Positions 1 to 9,469 of a stretch of DNA of 64,000 bases are shown in pieces (position 1 is the stretch's first letter; each line of letters opens with the position of its first letter). The DNA is from Blautia sp. (lineage in GTDB: Bacteria > Bacillota > Clostridia > Lachnospirales > Lachnospiraceae), in NCBI GenBank assembly GCA_021772055.1, contig JAETNR010000007.1, positions 49,460 to 113,459 on the forward strand, read 5' to 3'. The notes below the pieces were generated by a model. That model was not told the DNA's origin. It searched no databases and was given only the letters and a program-made list of their open reading frames with translations. The position numbers and the translations under genes were made by a program.

Positions 1-1121
1 GAAACCGTCTGAGAGCCATCTATGGTGCGGATAAGGTGTACGATTTCAGCCTTGGAAATCCCAGCGTTCCTGCACCGGATTGTGTAAGAGAGGCGATCAT
101 CGAACTTGTAAACAAAGAGGAGCCTACCGTACTGCATGGTTATATGAGCAATGCCGGATTTGAAGATGTGAGGGAAGCCATTGCAAAGTCCCTGAACCGC
201 CGTTTTGGGACTGCATTTTCTGCAAAGAACCTGATTATGACGGTAGGTGCTGCAAGCGGCTTGAATGTGGTTCTGAAAACAATCCTGAATCCGGGGGAGG
301 AAGTGATCGTGTTTGCACCCTATTTCCTGGAGTATGGTGCATATGTGAAAAATTATGACGGCAAACTTGTGGAAATCACTCCGGATACAACGACTTTCCA
401 GCCGAATCTGGAGGAACTGGAAGCGAAGATTACCGCAAAAACAAGAGCTGTGATCGTAAATACGCCTCATAACCCTACAGGTGTTGTTTATTCTGAGGAA
501 ACCATCCGGAATCTGGCAGCGATCCTTGAAAAGAAGCAGGGGGAGTTTGGCAGCGTGATCTACCTGATCTCCGATGAGCCTTATCGGGAGCTGGCCTATG
601 ACGGTGTGGAAGTGCCGTTTCTCACAAAATATTATAAAAATACGTTTGTGGGATACTCCTACAGCAAATCCCTGTCACTTCCGGGGGAACGTATCGGATA
701 CGTGGTAATTCCTGACGAGCTTGAGGACAGCGAAACCGTAATCACAGCCGCAGCCATTGCCAACCGTATCCTTGGAAGCGTCAATGCGCCGTCCCTGATG
801 CAGAAGGTGATCATGAAGTGCGTGGATGCCGAGGTGGACGTAGCTGCTTACGACAGAAACCGTATCGCACTGTACAATGGTCTGAAAGAATGCGGATTTG
901 AGTGCATTAAACCCCAGGGAGCATTTTACCTTTTTGTAAAATCTCCGGTAGCTGACGAGAAGGAATTCTGTGAGGCAGGAAAGAAATATAATATCCTCAT
1001 GGTACCGGGCAGTTCCTTCGCATGCCCGGGATATGTAAGGCTTGCTTACTGTGTTTCCTATGAGACGATTATGAACTCTCTTCCGGAATTCAAGAAGCTG
1101 GCGGCAGAGTACGGATTATAA
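1..1121 (+). CDS. Pyridoxal phosphate-dependent aminotransferase, class I/II (5' end outside window)
   Basis: The reading frame is open from base 3, so the gene begins upstream of the window; the GTG at 36 is internal. The visible part covers a fold-type I aminotransferase: a phosphate-contacting glycine run (VGAASG), the NTPHNPTG segment, the SDEPYRE segment whose Asp contacts the pyridine nitrogen, the Schiff-base lysine in SYSKSLSLPGERIGY, and the C-terminal substrate-binding Arg (PGYVRLAY). Members of this subgroup transfer amino groups between amino acids and 2-oxo acids in the cytoplasm; the substrate cannot be told from the sequence. The visible 361+ residues fit a usual length near 395. 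It is followed after only 9 nt by a gene remnant. Confidence 0.93.
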   Translation, partial: NRLRAIYGADKVYDFSLGNPSVPAPDCVREAIIELVNKEEPTVLHGYMSNAGFEDVREAIAKSLNRRFGTAFSAKNLIMTVGAASGLNVVLKTILNPGEEVIVFAPYFLEYGAYVKNYDGKLVEITPDTTTFQPNLEELEAKITAKTRAVIVNTPHNPTGVVYSEETIRNLAAILEKKQGEFGSVIYLISDEPYRELAYDGVEVPFLTKYYKNTFVGYSYSKSLSLPGERIGYVVIPDELEDSETVITAAAIANRILGSVNAPSLMQKVIMKCVDAEVDVAAYDRNRIALYNGLKECGFECIKPQGAFYLFVKSPVADEKEFCEAGKKYNILMVPGSSFACPGYVRLAYCVSYETIMNSLPEFKKLAAEYGL

Positions 1122-1130
1122 TAAGAGTAA

Positions 1131-1907
1131 TTGGGCAAGGCTGCGCGTAATCCAGAAAAATGGATACCGGGAGCATACGTTAAAATTGGTTATTTTGAAT
1201 CGGATTCCGAGCTGCGGTATCAAGATGAAATTCATGGTTCTTTAATATCACAGGCAGATCGGGTAGTTGATCTCATTTTTACAAAATATCTGAAAGCTGA
1301 TATTTCTTATCAAGGAGTAACGAGAGTAGAAACCTACCCTTTCCCGAAAGATGCAATTAGAGAAGCTGTTTTCAATGCTATCGCACACAAATTCTATGGC
1401 GCATTGATACCAATTCAAATCAGTGTGTATGCGGATAAGATTTACATTGCGAACGATTGCATTTTTCCGGAAGATTGGACGATAGATGATCTGATGGGGA
1501 AGCATCGATCAAGACCGTATAATCCTTTAATTGCCAATACATTTTTTAGGGCTGGTTTTATCGAGGCATGGGGACGTGGAATTGAGAAAATTAAAGATAG
1601 CTGTAAGAAAGCTGGAAATCCTATGCCGGAATATACGATTAAACGTGAGGATATTATGGTTATGTTCAAGAGCTTGGTTAGTGATACTAACCAAGATACT
1701 GACCAAGCTAACCAAGATGGCGATAATTCCGTTGGCACATGTATTTTGAAAGTAATTCAAGAGAATCCAACATTGTCCCAGAAAAAAATTGCGGAAGTTA
1801 TTGGAGAAAAGTACAGTACAGTAAAATATTATATGGAATCCATGAAAAAATTTGGTATTATAAAAAGAGAAGGTTCCAGCCAAAAGGGAAAGTGGATTAT
1901 TCTATAA
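1131..1907 (+). pseudogene. 5'-truncated AlbA_2/HATPase_c_4-type transcriptional regulator
   Basis: The frame encodes the C-terminal part of the COG2865-type family: the RecG-like ATP-binding region with RPYNPLIANTFFRAGFIEAWGRGIEKI at roughly residues 127-154, then a linker and a winged-helix segment near the end (LSQKKIAEVIGEKYSTVKYYMESM). The N-terminal AlbA_2 DNA-binding domain that full-length members (about 400-550 aa) carry is absent. A stop codon sits immediately before the TTG at 1131 and there is no convincing ribosome site. The 9-nt gap to the aminotransferase gene suggests a deletion joined them. I infer a remnant; expression of a short protein is possible but unlikely. Confidence 0.65.
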
Positions 1908-2141
1908 CTATATTTCTTCAAACAATTTTACAAAGATATTACGCTATTGATACAGCCGGTCCATAAATTCTTTTGGGCTGGCTGCTCTTTCTTTGACAGC
2001 CCGTTTTCTCTGCAATGCTTCTTTCTTAAACGTTTCAAAAACATCCGGCATTTTTTCCGGCCGGCTAGCTGGGAAGCCTTTTCACACCTTGTGAATGCAA
2101 CGAATCTTCATGAAACAGCCCTAAAAATCCCAAAATGCGGG

Positions 2142-2170
2142 TTTACAAACCAGGGAAATTATGCTACTAT
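2142..2170 (+). promoter_or_regulatory. Sigma-A promoter of metG leader
   Basis: TTTACA (2142-2147), 17-nt spacer, TACTAT (2165-2170). Transcription would start near 2177, placing the T-box leader entirely in the transcript. The stretch 1908-2141 before it holds no gene I can support. Confidence 0.75.
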
Positions 2171-2176
2171 TTCATC

Positions 2177-2526
2177 ATAACGTAGGAAAAACCTGCATAA
2201 AGAGAAAAACTCGTGGAAGAAGAGAGTACATGTGCATACCGCATTACAGAGAAATCCCCGGTGGAACCATAGTTCCCAGGCTGAGAGGGATATGTATGGA
2301 GCAGATGGAAGATGGCTTCGGAGAGGTGCAGCTGAAGGCATAGTAGGCTGCGACAGGGCCGCCTGTTACAGCGGAAGGGTATCAAGAACTTTTGCATTTG
2401 CAGAGGGATTCGTACCTGATAAGGTTCCTGGTGCAGTGATGCACGAACCGCGAGGCAGGAATGAACAGAAGTGGTAACACGGGTTTTGCTCGTCTTCTCT
2501 GGATTGACAGAGGAGGCGTTTTTTTA
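2177..2526 (+). promoter_or_regulatory. T-box riboswitch leader, probably tRNA-Met responsive
   Basis: This 350-nt untranslated leader ends with the conserved T-box side of the antiterminator (GTGGTAACACGGG, 2471-2483) followed by a strong terminator hairpin and a U run just before the metG ribosome site. T-box leaders sense uncharged tRNA: pairing of the tRNA acceptor end with the T-box bulge favours the antiterminator and allows transcription. The gene downstream is methionyl-tRNA synthetase, so an AUG specifier is expected; I could not place the specifier loop with certainty. A GTG-initiated extension of metG to 2471 would lie inside this structure and is not believed. Confidence 0.88.
2491..2525 (+). 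terminator. T-box terminator hairpin
   Basis: An 11-bp stem (2491-2501 with 2508-2518, with G-U pairs) closes a 6-nt loop and is followed by seven T. It is the off-state of the metG T-box. Confidence 0.85.
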
Positions 2527-2545
2527 TCAAAGGAGGAATAGAACA

Positions 2546-4504
2546 ATGGAAAAGCAGAAGTATTATATTACCACTGCCATTGCTTACACATCCGGTAAAC
2601 CGCATATCGGAAATACCTATGAGGTCGTGCTGGCAGATGCGATCGCACGTTATAAGAGACAGCAGGGATATGATGTCTTTTTCCAGACCGGAACAGACGA
2701 GCATGGACAGAAAATCGAGCAGAAAGCAGCAGAGGCAGGCATTACGCCAAAAGAATTTGTGGACAATGTGGCAGGACAGATTAAGGGAATCTGGGATCTG
2801 ATGAATACCTCTTATGACAAATTCATCCGTACCACAGATGCTGACCATGAGAAACAGGTACAGAAGATTTTCAAAAAAATGTATGCAAAAGGAGATATTT
2901 ACAAAGGACATTACGAGGGAATGTACTGTACTCCCTGTGAGTCTTTCTTTACAGAGTCTCAGCTTGTGGACGGCAAATGCCCTGACTGCGGACGTCCCTG
3001 CGTTCCTGCAAAAGAGGAAGCTTACTTTTTTAGAATGAGCAAATATGCAGACCGCCTGATTGAGCATATCAACACACATCCGGAATTTATCCAGCCGGAA
3101 TCCCGTAAGAATGAGATGATGAATAACTTCCTTCTTCCGGGGCTTCAGGATCTCTGTGTATCCAGAACTTCCTTTAAGTGGGGAATTCCGGTAGATTTTG
3201 ACCCGAATCATGTGGTATATGTATGGCTTGACGCGCTGACCAACTATATCACCGGAATCGGGTATGACTGTGAAGGGGAAAGCACAGAGCAGTTTGCCAG
3301 AAACTGGCCTGCTGACCTGCACCTGATCGGAAAAGATATTATCCGTTTCCATACGATTTACTGGCCGATCTTCCTGATGTCTCTGGATCTGCCTCTTCCC
3401 AAGCAGGTATTTGGCCATCCGTGGCTTCTGCAGGGCGATGGAAAGATGAGCAAATCCAAAGGAAACGTGCTTTATGCAGATGAACTGGTAGATTTCTTTG
3501 GGGTAGATGCAGTACGTTATTTTGTACTTCATGAAATGCCTTTTGAGAATGACGGTGTGATTACCTGGGAACTGATGGTGGAACGACTGAATTCCGAGCT
3601 TGCCAACACTCTTGGAAACCTGGTAAACCGTACCATTTCCATGTCCAATAAATATTTTGGCGGTGTTGTGGAGAATAAGGGCGCAGAAGAACCGGTTGAC
3701 GACGACCTGAAATCCTTTGTTCTGGAAGTTCCGGGCAAAGTAGCAGCCAAAATGGAAAAACTTCGTGTGGCAGATGCCATGACAGAGGTGTTCTCCCTGT
3801 TCAAACGCTGCAACAAATATATTGATGAGACAATGCCCTGGGCTTTGGCAAAGGATGAGACAAAACAGGATCGTCTTGCTACCGTACTTTACAATCTGGT
3901 GGAAAGTATCTGTATCGGCGCCACTCTTCTGGAATCCTTTATGCCGGAAACTACAGAGAAGATTCTGGCACAGTTAAACGCAGAAAAGAGAAGCCTGGAA
4001 GAGCTGTCTTCCTTCGGCCTGTATCCCACAGGAAACAAAGTGATCGAAAACCCGGAGATCCTGTTTGCCCGTTTGAAATTGGAAGAGGTAATGGCAAAGG
4101 TTGCAGAGATTCATCCTCCTCTTGAGGAAAAGGAAGAACCGAAGGAAGAAGAAAATGTGATCGACATAGAGGCAAAGCCGGAAATTACTTTTGAGGATTT
4201 TGAAAAAATGCAGTTCCAGGTTGGGGAGATCATTGCTTGTGAGGCTGTGAAAAAATCCCGTAAGCTGCTTTGCTCCCAGGTGAAGATCGGAAGTCAGGTG
4301 CGCCAGATCGTATCAGGCATTAAATCCAGCTATTCTCCGGAAGAGATGGTGGGCAAAAAGGTTATGGTCCTGACAAACTTAAAACCTGCCAAGCTTGCCG
4401 GAATTTTAAGCGAAGGAATGATCCTCTGCGCAGAAGATGCAGAGGGGAACTTATCCCTTGTAACTCCGGAGAAGGATATGCCGGCCGGAGCGGAAATCTG
4501 CTGA
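2546..4504 (+). CDS. metG: Methionine--tRNA ligase
   Basis: Charges tRNA-Met with methionine in the cytoplasm. The 652-residue protein shows the class I signatures TSGKPHIGN (HIGH-type) near residue 17 and GKMSKSKGN (KMSKS) near residue 300, plus one four-cysteine zinc knuckle (CTPC...CPDCGRPC) near residues 130-150. It ends with the EMAP-II-like tRNA-binding domain (EDFEKMQFQVGEI to the end), typical of the long dimeric MetG form. Start chosen at ATG 2546, which has AGGAGG at 2531-2536; the longer frame from 2471 overlaps the T-box. Regulated by the T-box leader upstream. Confidence 0.97.
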   Translation: MEKQKYYITTAIAYTSGKPHIGNTYEVVLADAIARYKRQQGYDVFFQTGTDEHGQKIEQKAAEAGITPKEFVDNVAGQIKGIWDLMNTSYDKFIRTTDADHEKQVQKIFKKMYAKGDIYKGHYEGMYCTPCESFFTESQLVDGKCPDCGRPCVPAKEEAYFFRMSKYADRLIEHINTHPEFIQPESRKNEMMNNFLLPGLQDLCVSRTSFKWGIPVDFDPNHVVYVWLDALTNYITGIGYDCEGESTEQFARNWPADLHLIGKDIIRFHTIYWPIFLMSLDLPLPKQVFGHPWLLQGDGKMSKSKGNVLYADELVDFFGVDAVRYFVLHEMPFENDGVITWELMVERLNSELANTLGNLVNRTISMSNKYFGGVVENKGAEEPVDDDLKSFVLEVPGKVAAKMEKLRVADAMTEVFSLFKRCNKYIDETMPWALAKDETKQDRLATVLYNLVESICIGATLLESFMPETTEKILAQLNAEKRSLEELSSFGLYPTGNKVIENPEILFARLKLEEVMAKVAEIHPPLEEKEEPKEEENVIDIEAKPEITFEDFEKMQFQVGEIIACEAVKKSRKLLCSQVKIGSQVRQIVSGIKSSYSPEEMVGKKVMVLTNLKPAKLAGILSEGMILCAEDAEGNLSLVTPEKDMPAGAEIC

Positions 4505-4512
4505 TTTTTTGA

Positions 4513-4541
4513 TTGACAAAACTCCCGAAAGACCATATAGT
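4513..4541 (+). promoter_or_regulatory. Sigma-A promoter of the riboswitch-controlled P-type ATPase
   Basis: TTGACA (4513-4518), 17-nt spacer, TATAGT (4536-4541). It lies just after the metG stop, so the ATPase gene forms its own unit. Confidence 0.82.
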
Positions 4542-4547
4542 AGATAC

Positions 4548-4694
4548 TAATAAGAGGGAGTAGCTGGCACGCCGGTGTTTGCGATGTCGTCAATCTCGAC
4601 AGAGAGGAAACCGCCTTTCTGTCCGTATCGTGATGAAACAGCGAGACTTTTATTGCATAGTTATCTGTATGCAGTAGAGGTCTCGCTTTTTTTA
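4548..4694 (+). promoter_or_regulatory. yybP-ykoY (Mn2+-sensing) riboswitch
   Basis: The leader begins with the characteristic GAGGGAGTAGC (4554-4564) and later shows a GAGAGGAAACCGCC-like segment (4601-4614), matching the two conserved internal loops of the yybP-ykoY motif. It ends with a terminator hairpin. In this family Mn2+ binding usually prevents terminator formation and switches on metal export genes; the downstream gene is a P-type cation ATPase, a known partner. The fit is by motif and context only. Confidence 0.82.
4641..4694 (+). terminator. Riboswitch expression-platform terminator
   Basis: GCGAGAC (4641-4647) pairs with GTCTCGC (4680-4686); an inner stem (TATTGCATA with TATGCAGTA) extends it, and an eight-T run follows. 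The stem can compete with the riboswitch P1 region. Confidence 0.8.
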
Positions 4695-4857
4695 TTGCTG
4701 GATGAGGCATTTTTGCTGCGGCGGTGAGCAGAAATTCTGTTGTATATGACAGCTCCGACGGGGAAAAATGGATATAGAGGATTTATGATAATGCGGACCG
4801 GACTTGTATGCAGAGAAAACCGTTACAAATCAAATACAATGAAGAAAGGGTGTTTCT

Positions 4858-7455
4858 ATGAAAGCGTATTACAATCAGGAAGCAAAAAAGGTTCAGGAAG
4901 AAATCAATGGAAGCCGACAGCCATTGACAGATTCCCAGGTGAGGGCAAACCAGGAAAAGTATGGCATGAACGAATTGGCGGAAGGCAGGAGGAAGAGTAC
5001 TGCAAGGATTTTTCTGGAGCAGTTTCAGGATTTTCTGGTCATGATCCTTATTTGTTCTGCCTTGGTGTCTTTTTTTCTGGGAGAGGCGGAAAGTGCGGCG
5101 GTAATTCTGGCAGTCATTATGATGAATGCACTTTTGGGGACAATTCAGACAAAGAAAGCAGAGAATTCCCTGAACAGTCTGAAAAAGCTGTCAGCGCCAA
5201 ATGCTAAAGTGCTTCGAAATGGTGCCGTGGTGGAAATTCCAAGCCGTGAGGTGACGGTTGGAGATGAGGTACATCTGGAAGCAGGAGACTATGTTCCGGC
5301 AGACGGAAGGATTCTGGAAAGTGCCAGCCTGAAGGTAGATGAAAGCGCACTCACAGGGGAGAGCCTTGGGGTAGAAAAAATCAGTGAAGCCCTGGAAGGG
5401 CAGCTTCCTCTTGGAGACCGGAAAAACATGGTCTATTCCGGAAGTTTTGTTACCTATGGCCGCGGCGTATATGTGGTAACCGGTATTGGTATGGAGACAG
5501 AAGTTGGCAAAATTGCGGGGCTTTTGAAAAATACCTCTGAAAAAAAGACACCCCTTCAGAGAAATCTGGATGAGTTCGGAAGAAAACTGTCCGTCATCAT
5601 ACTGGTTTTGTGTGGAGTACTTTTTGGAATGCAGGTGATGCGTGGAGGAAATGCCGGGGATGCCTTCCTTTTTGCCGTTGCCCTGGCAGTGGCGGCGATT
5701 CCGGAAGCATTAAGTTCCATTGTAACCATTGTGCTGGCTTTTGGCACACAGAAAATGGCAAGGGAAGGGGCAATTATCCGAAAACTGCAGGCTGTGGAAG
5801 GACTGGGCAGTGTTTCGGTGATCTGTTCCGATAAAACAGGAACACTGACCCAGAATAAAATGACTGTGGAGCACTATTTTCTGGATGGGAAGGATATTCC
5901 TGCAAAGGAAATTGATCCGGAGAACCCGCTTCATAAGCAGATGCTGCGGCTGAGCATCCTCTGCAATGACTCCACGAACCTGGACGGACAGGAAATCGGG
6001 GATCCTACAGAAACGGCTTTGATCAATCTGGGAGAGGAGAAGGGAGTCCCTGCCGGGAGGGTGAGGGATGCTTATCCAAGACTTAGCGAACTGCCCTTTG
6101 ACAGTGACAGGAAGATGATGTCAACCCTTCATAAACTTCAGGATGGCTGTACAATGGTGACAAAAGGTGCCGTGGATGTCATGCTGGGGCGCGTGAAATA
6201 TATTCAGAAAAATGGAGAAGTGAGGGAAATCACCCGGGAAGACAGGGAGATGCTGGAAAAGGCCAATGAACACTTTTCCAAAGAGGGACTGCGGGTTCTT
6301 GGAGTGGGGTACCGGCCTTTGGATGTGGTAAAGAAGCTTGTGCCGGAAGATGAGAATGATCTTGTGATCCTGGGGCTGATCGCAATGATGGATCCGCCGA
6401 GACCGGAAAGCGCACAGGCTGTTGCTGACTGCAAAAGCGCGGGAATCCGCCCGGTAATGATCACGGGAGACCATAAAGTAACAGCGGCTGCTATTGCTAA
6501 GCGAATCGGTATTTTGGAGGATATGTCAGAGGCATGTGAGGGCGCCGAGATAGATGGGCTGAGTGATGAGGAACTGAAGGAGTTCGTGGAGCACATTTCC
6601 GTGTACGCAAGGGTTTCTCCGGAACATAAGATTCGGATTGTCCGTGCATGGCAGGAAAAGGGAAATGTTGTTTCTATGACCGGTGACGGTGTAAACGATG
6701 CTCCTGCGCTCAGGCAGGCGGATATTGGAGTGGCAATGGGAATTACAGGAACAGAGGTTTCCAAGGATGCCTCTTCTATGATTCTGACGGATGATAATTT
6801 TGCTACGATCGTGAAAGCTGTGGAAAACGGGAGGAATGTCTATGCCAATATTAAGCGTTCCATTCAGTTTCTGCTCTCCGGTAATTTTGCGGGAATCCTG
6901 GCAGTACTCCTTGCATCTCTTTTGGGACTTCCGGTACCTTTTGCACCTGTGCATCTGCTGTTTATCAATCTGGTGACAGACAGTCTTCCGGCCATTGCCC
7001 TGGGGCTGGAGCCTCATAAGCATACCGTGATGGGGGAAAAGCCCCGTTCAGTAAAGGAGTCGATTCTTAGCCAATCTTTTCTTACAAGGATCGGCGTGGA
7101 AGGCGGTGTGATCGGTTTCCTTACCCTTGGGGCATTTTTGCTGGGATACAGGCAGGGAGGAGCCAGGCTTGGAAGTACCTTCGCTTTTGGCACGCTGTGT
7201 CTTTCCAGACTAGTCCACGGCTACAACTGTAAGGGGAAAAAGCCGGTACTTTTTACAAAGGAGTTCCTTAATAACAGATATATGCAGTGGGCGTTTCTGG
7301 CCGGCGCCGTGCTGCTGACGGCTGTACTTACCATCCCGGCGGTACAGACCATATTTGCGGTACAGACCTTAGATCTTACACAACTGCTGACTGTGTATGG
7401 CTTCGCACTGGCAAGCCTGCTGATAATTCAATTATTAAAAAAAATGCAGCATTAA
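4858..7455 (+). CDS. P2-type cation-transporting ATPase, probable Mn2+ (or Ca2+) exporter
   Basis: 865 residues with the complete P-type ATPase plan: N-terminal cation ATPase domain, A-domain with LTGES, phosphorylation motif DKTGT with Asp near residue 325, nucleotide-binding domain, MTGDGVNDAPAL hinge and C-terminal membrane helices. The fourth membrane helix carries IPEAL rather than the common PEGL of Ca2+ pumps, a variant seen in riboswitch-linked manganese exporters. It would move Mn2+ or Ca2+ out of the cytoplasm using ATP. The preceding yybP-ykoY leader favours Mn2+; direct specificity is inference. ATG 4858 follows AAGAAAGGG. Confidence 0.92.
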   Translation: MKAYYNQEAKKVQEEINGSRQPLTDSQVRANQEKYGMNELAEGRRKSTARIFLEQFQDFLVMILICSALVSFFLGEAESAAVILAVIMMNALLGTIQTKKAENSLNSLKKLSAPNAKVLRNGAVVEIPSREVTVGDEVHLEAGDYVPADGRILESASLKVDESALTGESLGVEKISEALEGQLPLGDRKNMVYSGSFVTYGRGVYVVTGIGMETEVGKIAGLLKNTSEKKTPLQRNLDEFGRKLSVIILVLCGVLFGMQVMRGGNAGDAFLFAVALAVAAIPEALSSIVTIVLAFGTQKMAREGAIIRKLQAVEGLGSVSVICSDKTGTLTQNKMTVEHYFLDGKDIPAKEIDPENPLHKQMLRLSILCNDSTNLDGQEIGDPTETALINLGEEKGVPAGRVRDAYPRLSELPFDSDRKMMSTLHKLQDGCTMVTKGAVDVMLGRVKYIQKNGEVREITREDREMLEKANEHFSKEGLRVLGVGYRPLDVVKKLVPEDENDLVILGLIAMMDPPRPESAQAVADCKSAGIRPVMITGDHKVTAAAIAKRIGILEDMSEACEGAEIDGLSDEELKEFVEHISVYARVSPEHKIRIVRAWQEKGNVVSMTGDGVNDAPALRQADIGVAMGITGTEVSKDASSMILTDDNFATIVKAVENGRNVYANIKRSIQFLLSGNFAGILAVLLASLLGLPVPFAPVHLLFINLVTDSLPAIALGLEPHKHTVMGEKPRSVKESILSQSFLTRIGVEGGVIGFLTLGAFLLGYRQGGARLGSTFAFGTLCLSRLVHGYNCKGKKPVLFTKEFLNNRYMQWAFLAGAVLLTAVLTIPAVQTIFAVQTLDLTQLLTVYGFALASLLIIQLLKKMQH

Positions 7456-7459
7456 AATT

Positions 7460-7503
7460 CTCCCCGGAGACTGTCACTTGACGGACTTCGGGGAGCGTTT
7501 TAT
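7460..7503 (+). terminator. Intrinsic terminator after the P-type ATPase gene
   Basis: CTCCCCG (7460-7466) pairs with CGGGGAG (7489-7495), followed by CGTTTTA. The T run is short. The right arm lies inside the next promoter. Confidence 0.6.
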
Positions 7504-7506
7504 ACT
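7478..7506 (+). promoter_or_regulatory. Sigma-A promoter of the beta-propeller gene
   Basis: TTGACG (7478-7483), 17-nt spacer, TATACT (7501-7506). The -35 box is in the loop of the preceding terminator hairpin, an economical overlap. Confidence 0.72.
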
Positions 7507-7560
7507 ATGAAATAGGAATGAAGTTTTTAAGCAGTTCAGTTTACTGGGGGACGAGAGAGT

Positions 7561-9456
7561 ATGAGAAAAAGCAGGTATGCAGGACCGAAAATACAAGAGA
7601 CAAAGAAAACGCGCCATAAAGACAGCGGAAAGAGCGCCAGACCTGTCCGGAGCACAGAGGGGCGGCCGCAGGCGAGGGCTGCCGGGAGTCCGTCCTCCAG
7701 AAGGATGATGGAACGAAGGCGTGAGCAAAGAGTCAGGAACAGGAGATTGCTTTTACTGGCAGCAGGCGGCATTCTGTTTCTGGCGCTTCTGGTATTCGGC
7801 GCGGTGAAACTATGGGGTGTGTTCCATAAAGAAAACGAACAGGAAGTTGTCAAAATGATAGAACGGCAGGAGGAATCAGAACAGACGAAGCCGGAAACAG
7901 AAATGGAAATAGAAGCCCTTCCGGCCACGTTTTCTCCTCACTGTACGGAGCAGACCCGTCCTTCCAATCTGATTGAATATACGGAAATCAATGTAAACGG
8001 CAGCACATTGTCCAATCTTTCAGATTATAAGCCGGATGCAGCTATCACATTCGGAAGCGGCAGGGAATATACCTCTGTGGAGGGCATTGTGACATTCCGG
8101 GGCAACAATTTCCGGGACAACCCTGCCTACGGCCATGCAAATATGAAGGACTATACCTTAAAAGAGGAATGGTTCCATGAGATCGGCTCTCTCACCTACG
8201 GCGATGCCTGCTGGACCGGAAGCGGATGGACAGGCCAGCCTCTGATGGCAAAATGGCCAAAAGAAACAAAAGCTGCCATGAACATGTATGACTGGGCAAA
8301 GCAGGATGACGAACTGGTAGAGGTAATCTATGCCTGCATGGACGGATACATTTATTTCCTGGAGCTGGATACAGGAAAGCCCACCAGGGAGCCCATGTAT
8401 CTTGGCTATACCTTTAAAGGCTCCGGTGCTCTGGATCCCAGAGGATGTCCCATCATGTACGTGGGAGCAGGCTACAACAGCTATGAAGGAACTGCGAGGG
8501 CATTTATCATCAATCTTCTTGACTGCAGCGTGATGTATACCTTCGGAAATGAGGATTCCTTCTCCCTGCGGGGCTCCTTAAGCTTTTTTGACTCCTCCGC
8601 GCTTGTGGATGCCGAGACGGACACCCTGATCTATCCGGGAGAAAACGGGATTCTTTATCTTATAAAACTGAACACACAATATGACCAGACAGCAGGAACT
8701 CTTTCCATATCTCCGGGGAACCTTGTAAAATGGCGTTACAACGGCACAAGGAGCAGTCTGGATTCCTACTGGCTTGGCATGGAAGACAGTGCGGTCATTT
8801 ACCAGGGATATCTGTTTATTGCAGACAACGGGGGGAATTTTATGTGCATTGATCTCAATACCCTTCAGCTTGTCTGGGTACAGGATGTCCTGGATGATTC
8901 CAATGCAACTCCCGTATTATCTGTGGAGGACGGGCATCTTTACCTGTATATCAGCACCTCCTTCCATCTGGGATGGCGAAGTTACGACACTGCGGAAATC
9001 CCTATCTGGAAGATTGATGCCGAGACCGGCGAAATTCTGTGGAAGACGCCTTATGAGTGCTATACGGAGGACGGCGTATCCGGCGGCGTACAGTCAACCA
9101 TTGCCCTCGGGAAGAATGAACTGTCAGACTACATCTATGTGACAGTGGCCAGGACCGGAGAGGCATATGACGGCGTTCTTTCCTGCATTGATAAAAAAAC
9201 AGGAAAAGTGATCTGGGAGCATAAGGCTTACTATGCCTGGTCCTCCCCCGTATGCGTCTACAATGAGGATGGAGCCGGTGCAGTGCTCTACTGCAGCTGC
9301 GGCGGAAAAATGTATCTGTTAAACGGCAAAACAGGCGAACTTTTTGACTCCCTTGTGCTGAGTGACGGAGCCATTGAATCATCGCCTGCGGTATATAACG
9401 ACTATGTGGTAATAGGAACAAGAGATTCCAAAATCTGGGGAATCAAATTGCAATAG
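7561..9456 (+). CDS. Membrane-anchored PQQ-like beta-propeller repeat protein
   Basis: 631 residues. A basic, low-complexity cytoplasmic N-terminus (residues 1-60) precedes one transmembrane helix (LLLLAAGGILFLALLVFGAVKLW, about 60-83), so the bulk is outside the cell. The rest shows repeated beta-propeller blades with the pattern of the PQQ_2 superfamily: DGYIYFLELDTGKP, DNGGNFMCIDLNTLQLVW, KIDAETGEILWK, CIDKKTGKVIWEH and LLNGKTGELFDS. Such domains act as protein-interaction or sensing scaffolds; none of the PQQ-enzyme catalytic features is evident, so I give no enzyme function. tatD follows after 13 nt and probably shares the transcript. Confidence 0.85.
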   Translation: MRKSRYAGPKIQETKKTRHKDSGKSARPVRSTEGRPQARAAGSPSSRRMMERRREQRVRNRRLLLLAAGGILFLALLVFGAVKLWGVFHKENEQEVVKMIERQEESEQTKPETEMEIEALPATFSPHCTEQTRPSNLIEYTEINVNGSTLSNLSDYKPDAAITFGSGREYTSVEGIVTFRGNNFRDNPAYGHANMKDYTLKEEWFHEIGSLTYGDACWTGSGWTGQPLMAKWPKETKAAMNMYDWAKQDDELVEVIYACMDGYIYFLELDTGKPTREPMYLGYTFKGSGALDPRGCPIMYVGAGYNSYEGTARAFIINLLDCSVMYTFGNEDSFSLRGSLSFFDSSALVDAETDTLIYPGENGILYLIKLNTQYDQTAGTLSISPGNLVKWRYNGTRSSLDSYWLGMEDSAVIYQGYLFIADNGGNFMCIDLNTLQLVWVQDVLDDSNATPVLSVEDGHLYLYISTSFHLGWRSYDTAEIPIWKIDAETGEILWKTPYECYTEDGVSGGVQSTIALGKNELSDYIYVTVARTGEAYDGVLSCIDKKTGKVIWEHKAYYAWSSPVCVYNEDGAGAVLYCSCGGKMYLLNGKTGELFDSLVLSDGAIESSPAVYNDYVVIGTRDSKIWGIKLQ

Positions 9457-9469
9457 GAGAGTAAGAAAA

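Noticed and set aside
2471..2545. Upstream extension of metG from a GTG at 2471
   Set aside because: It overlaps the T-box sequence and terminator; ATG 2546 has a perfect ribosome site.
2366..3532. Long open frame (388 codons) on the minus strand
   Set aside because: It lies antisense to metG and has no family resemblance; a shadow of high-scoring codons.
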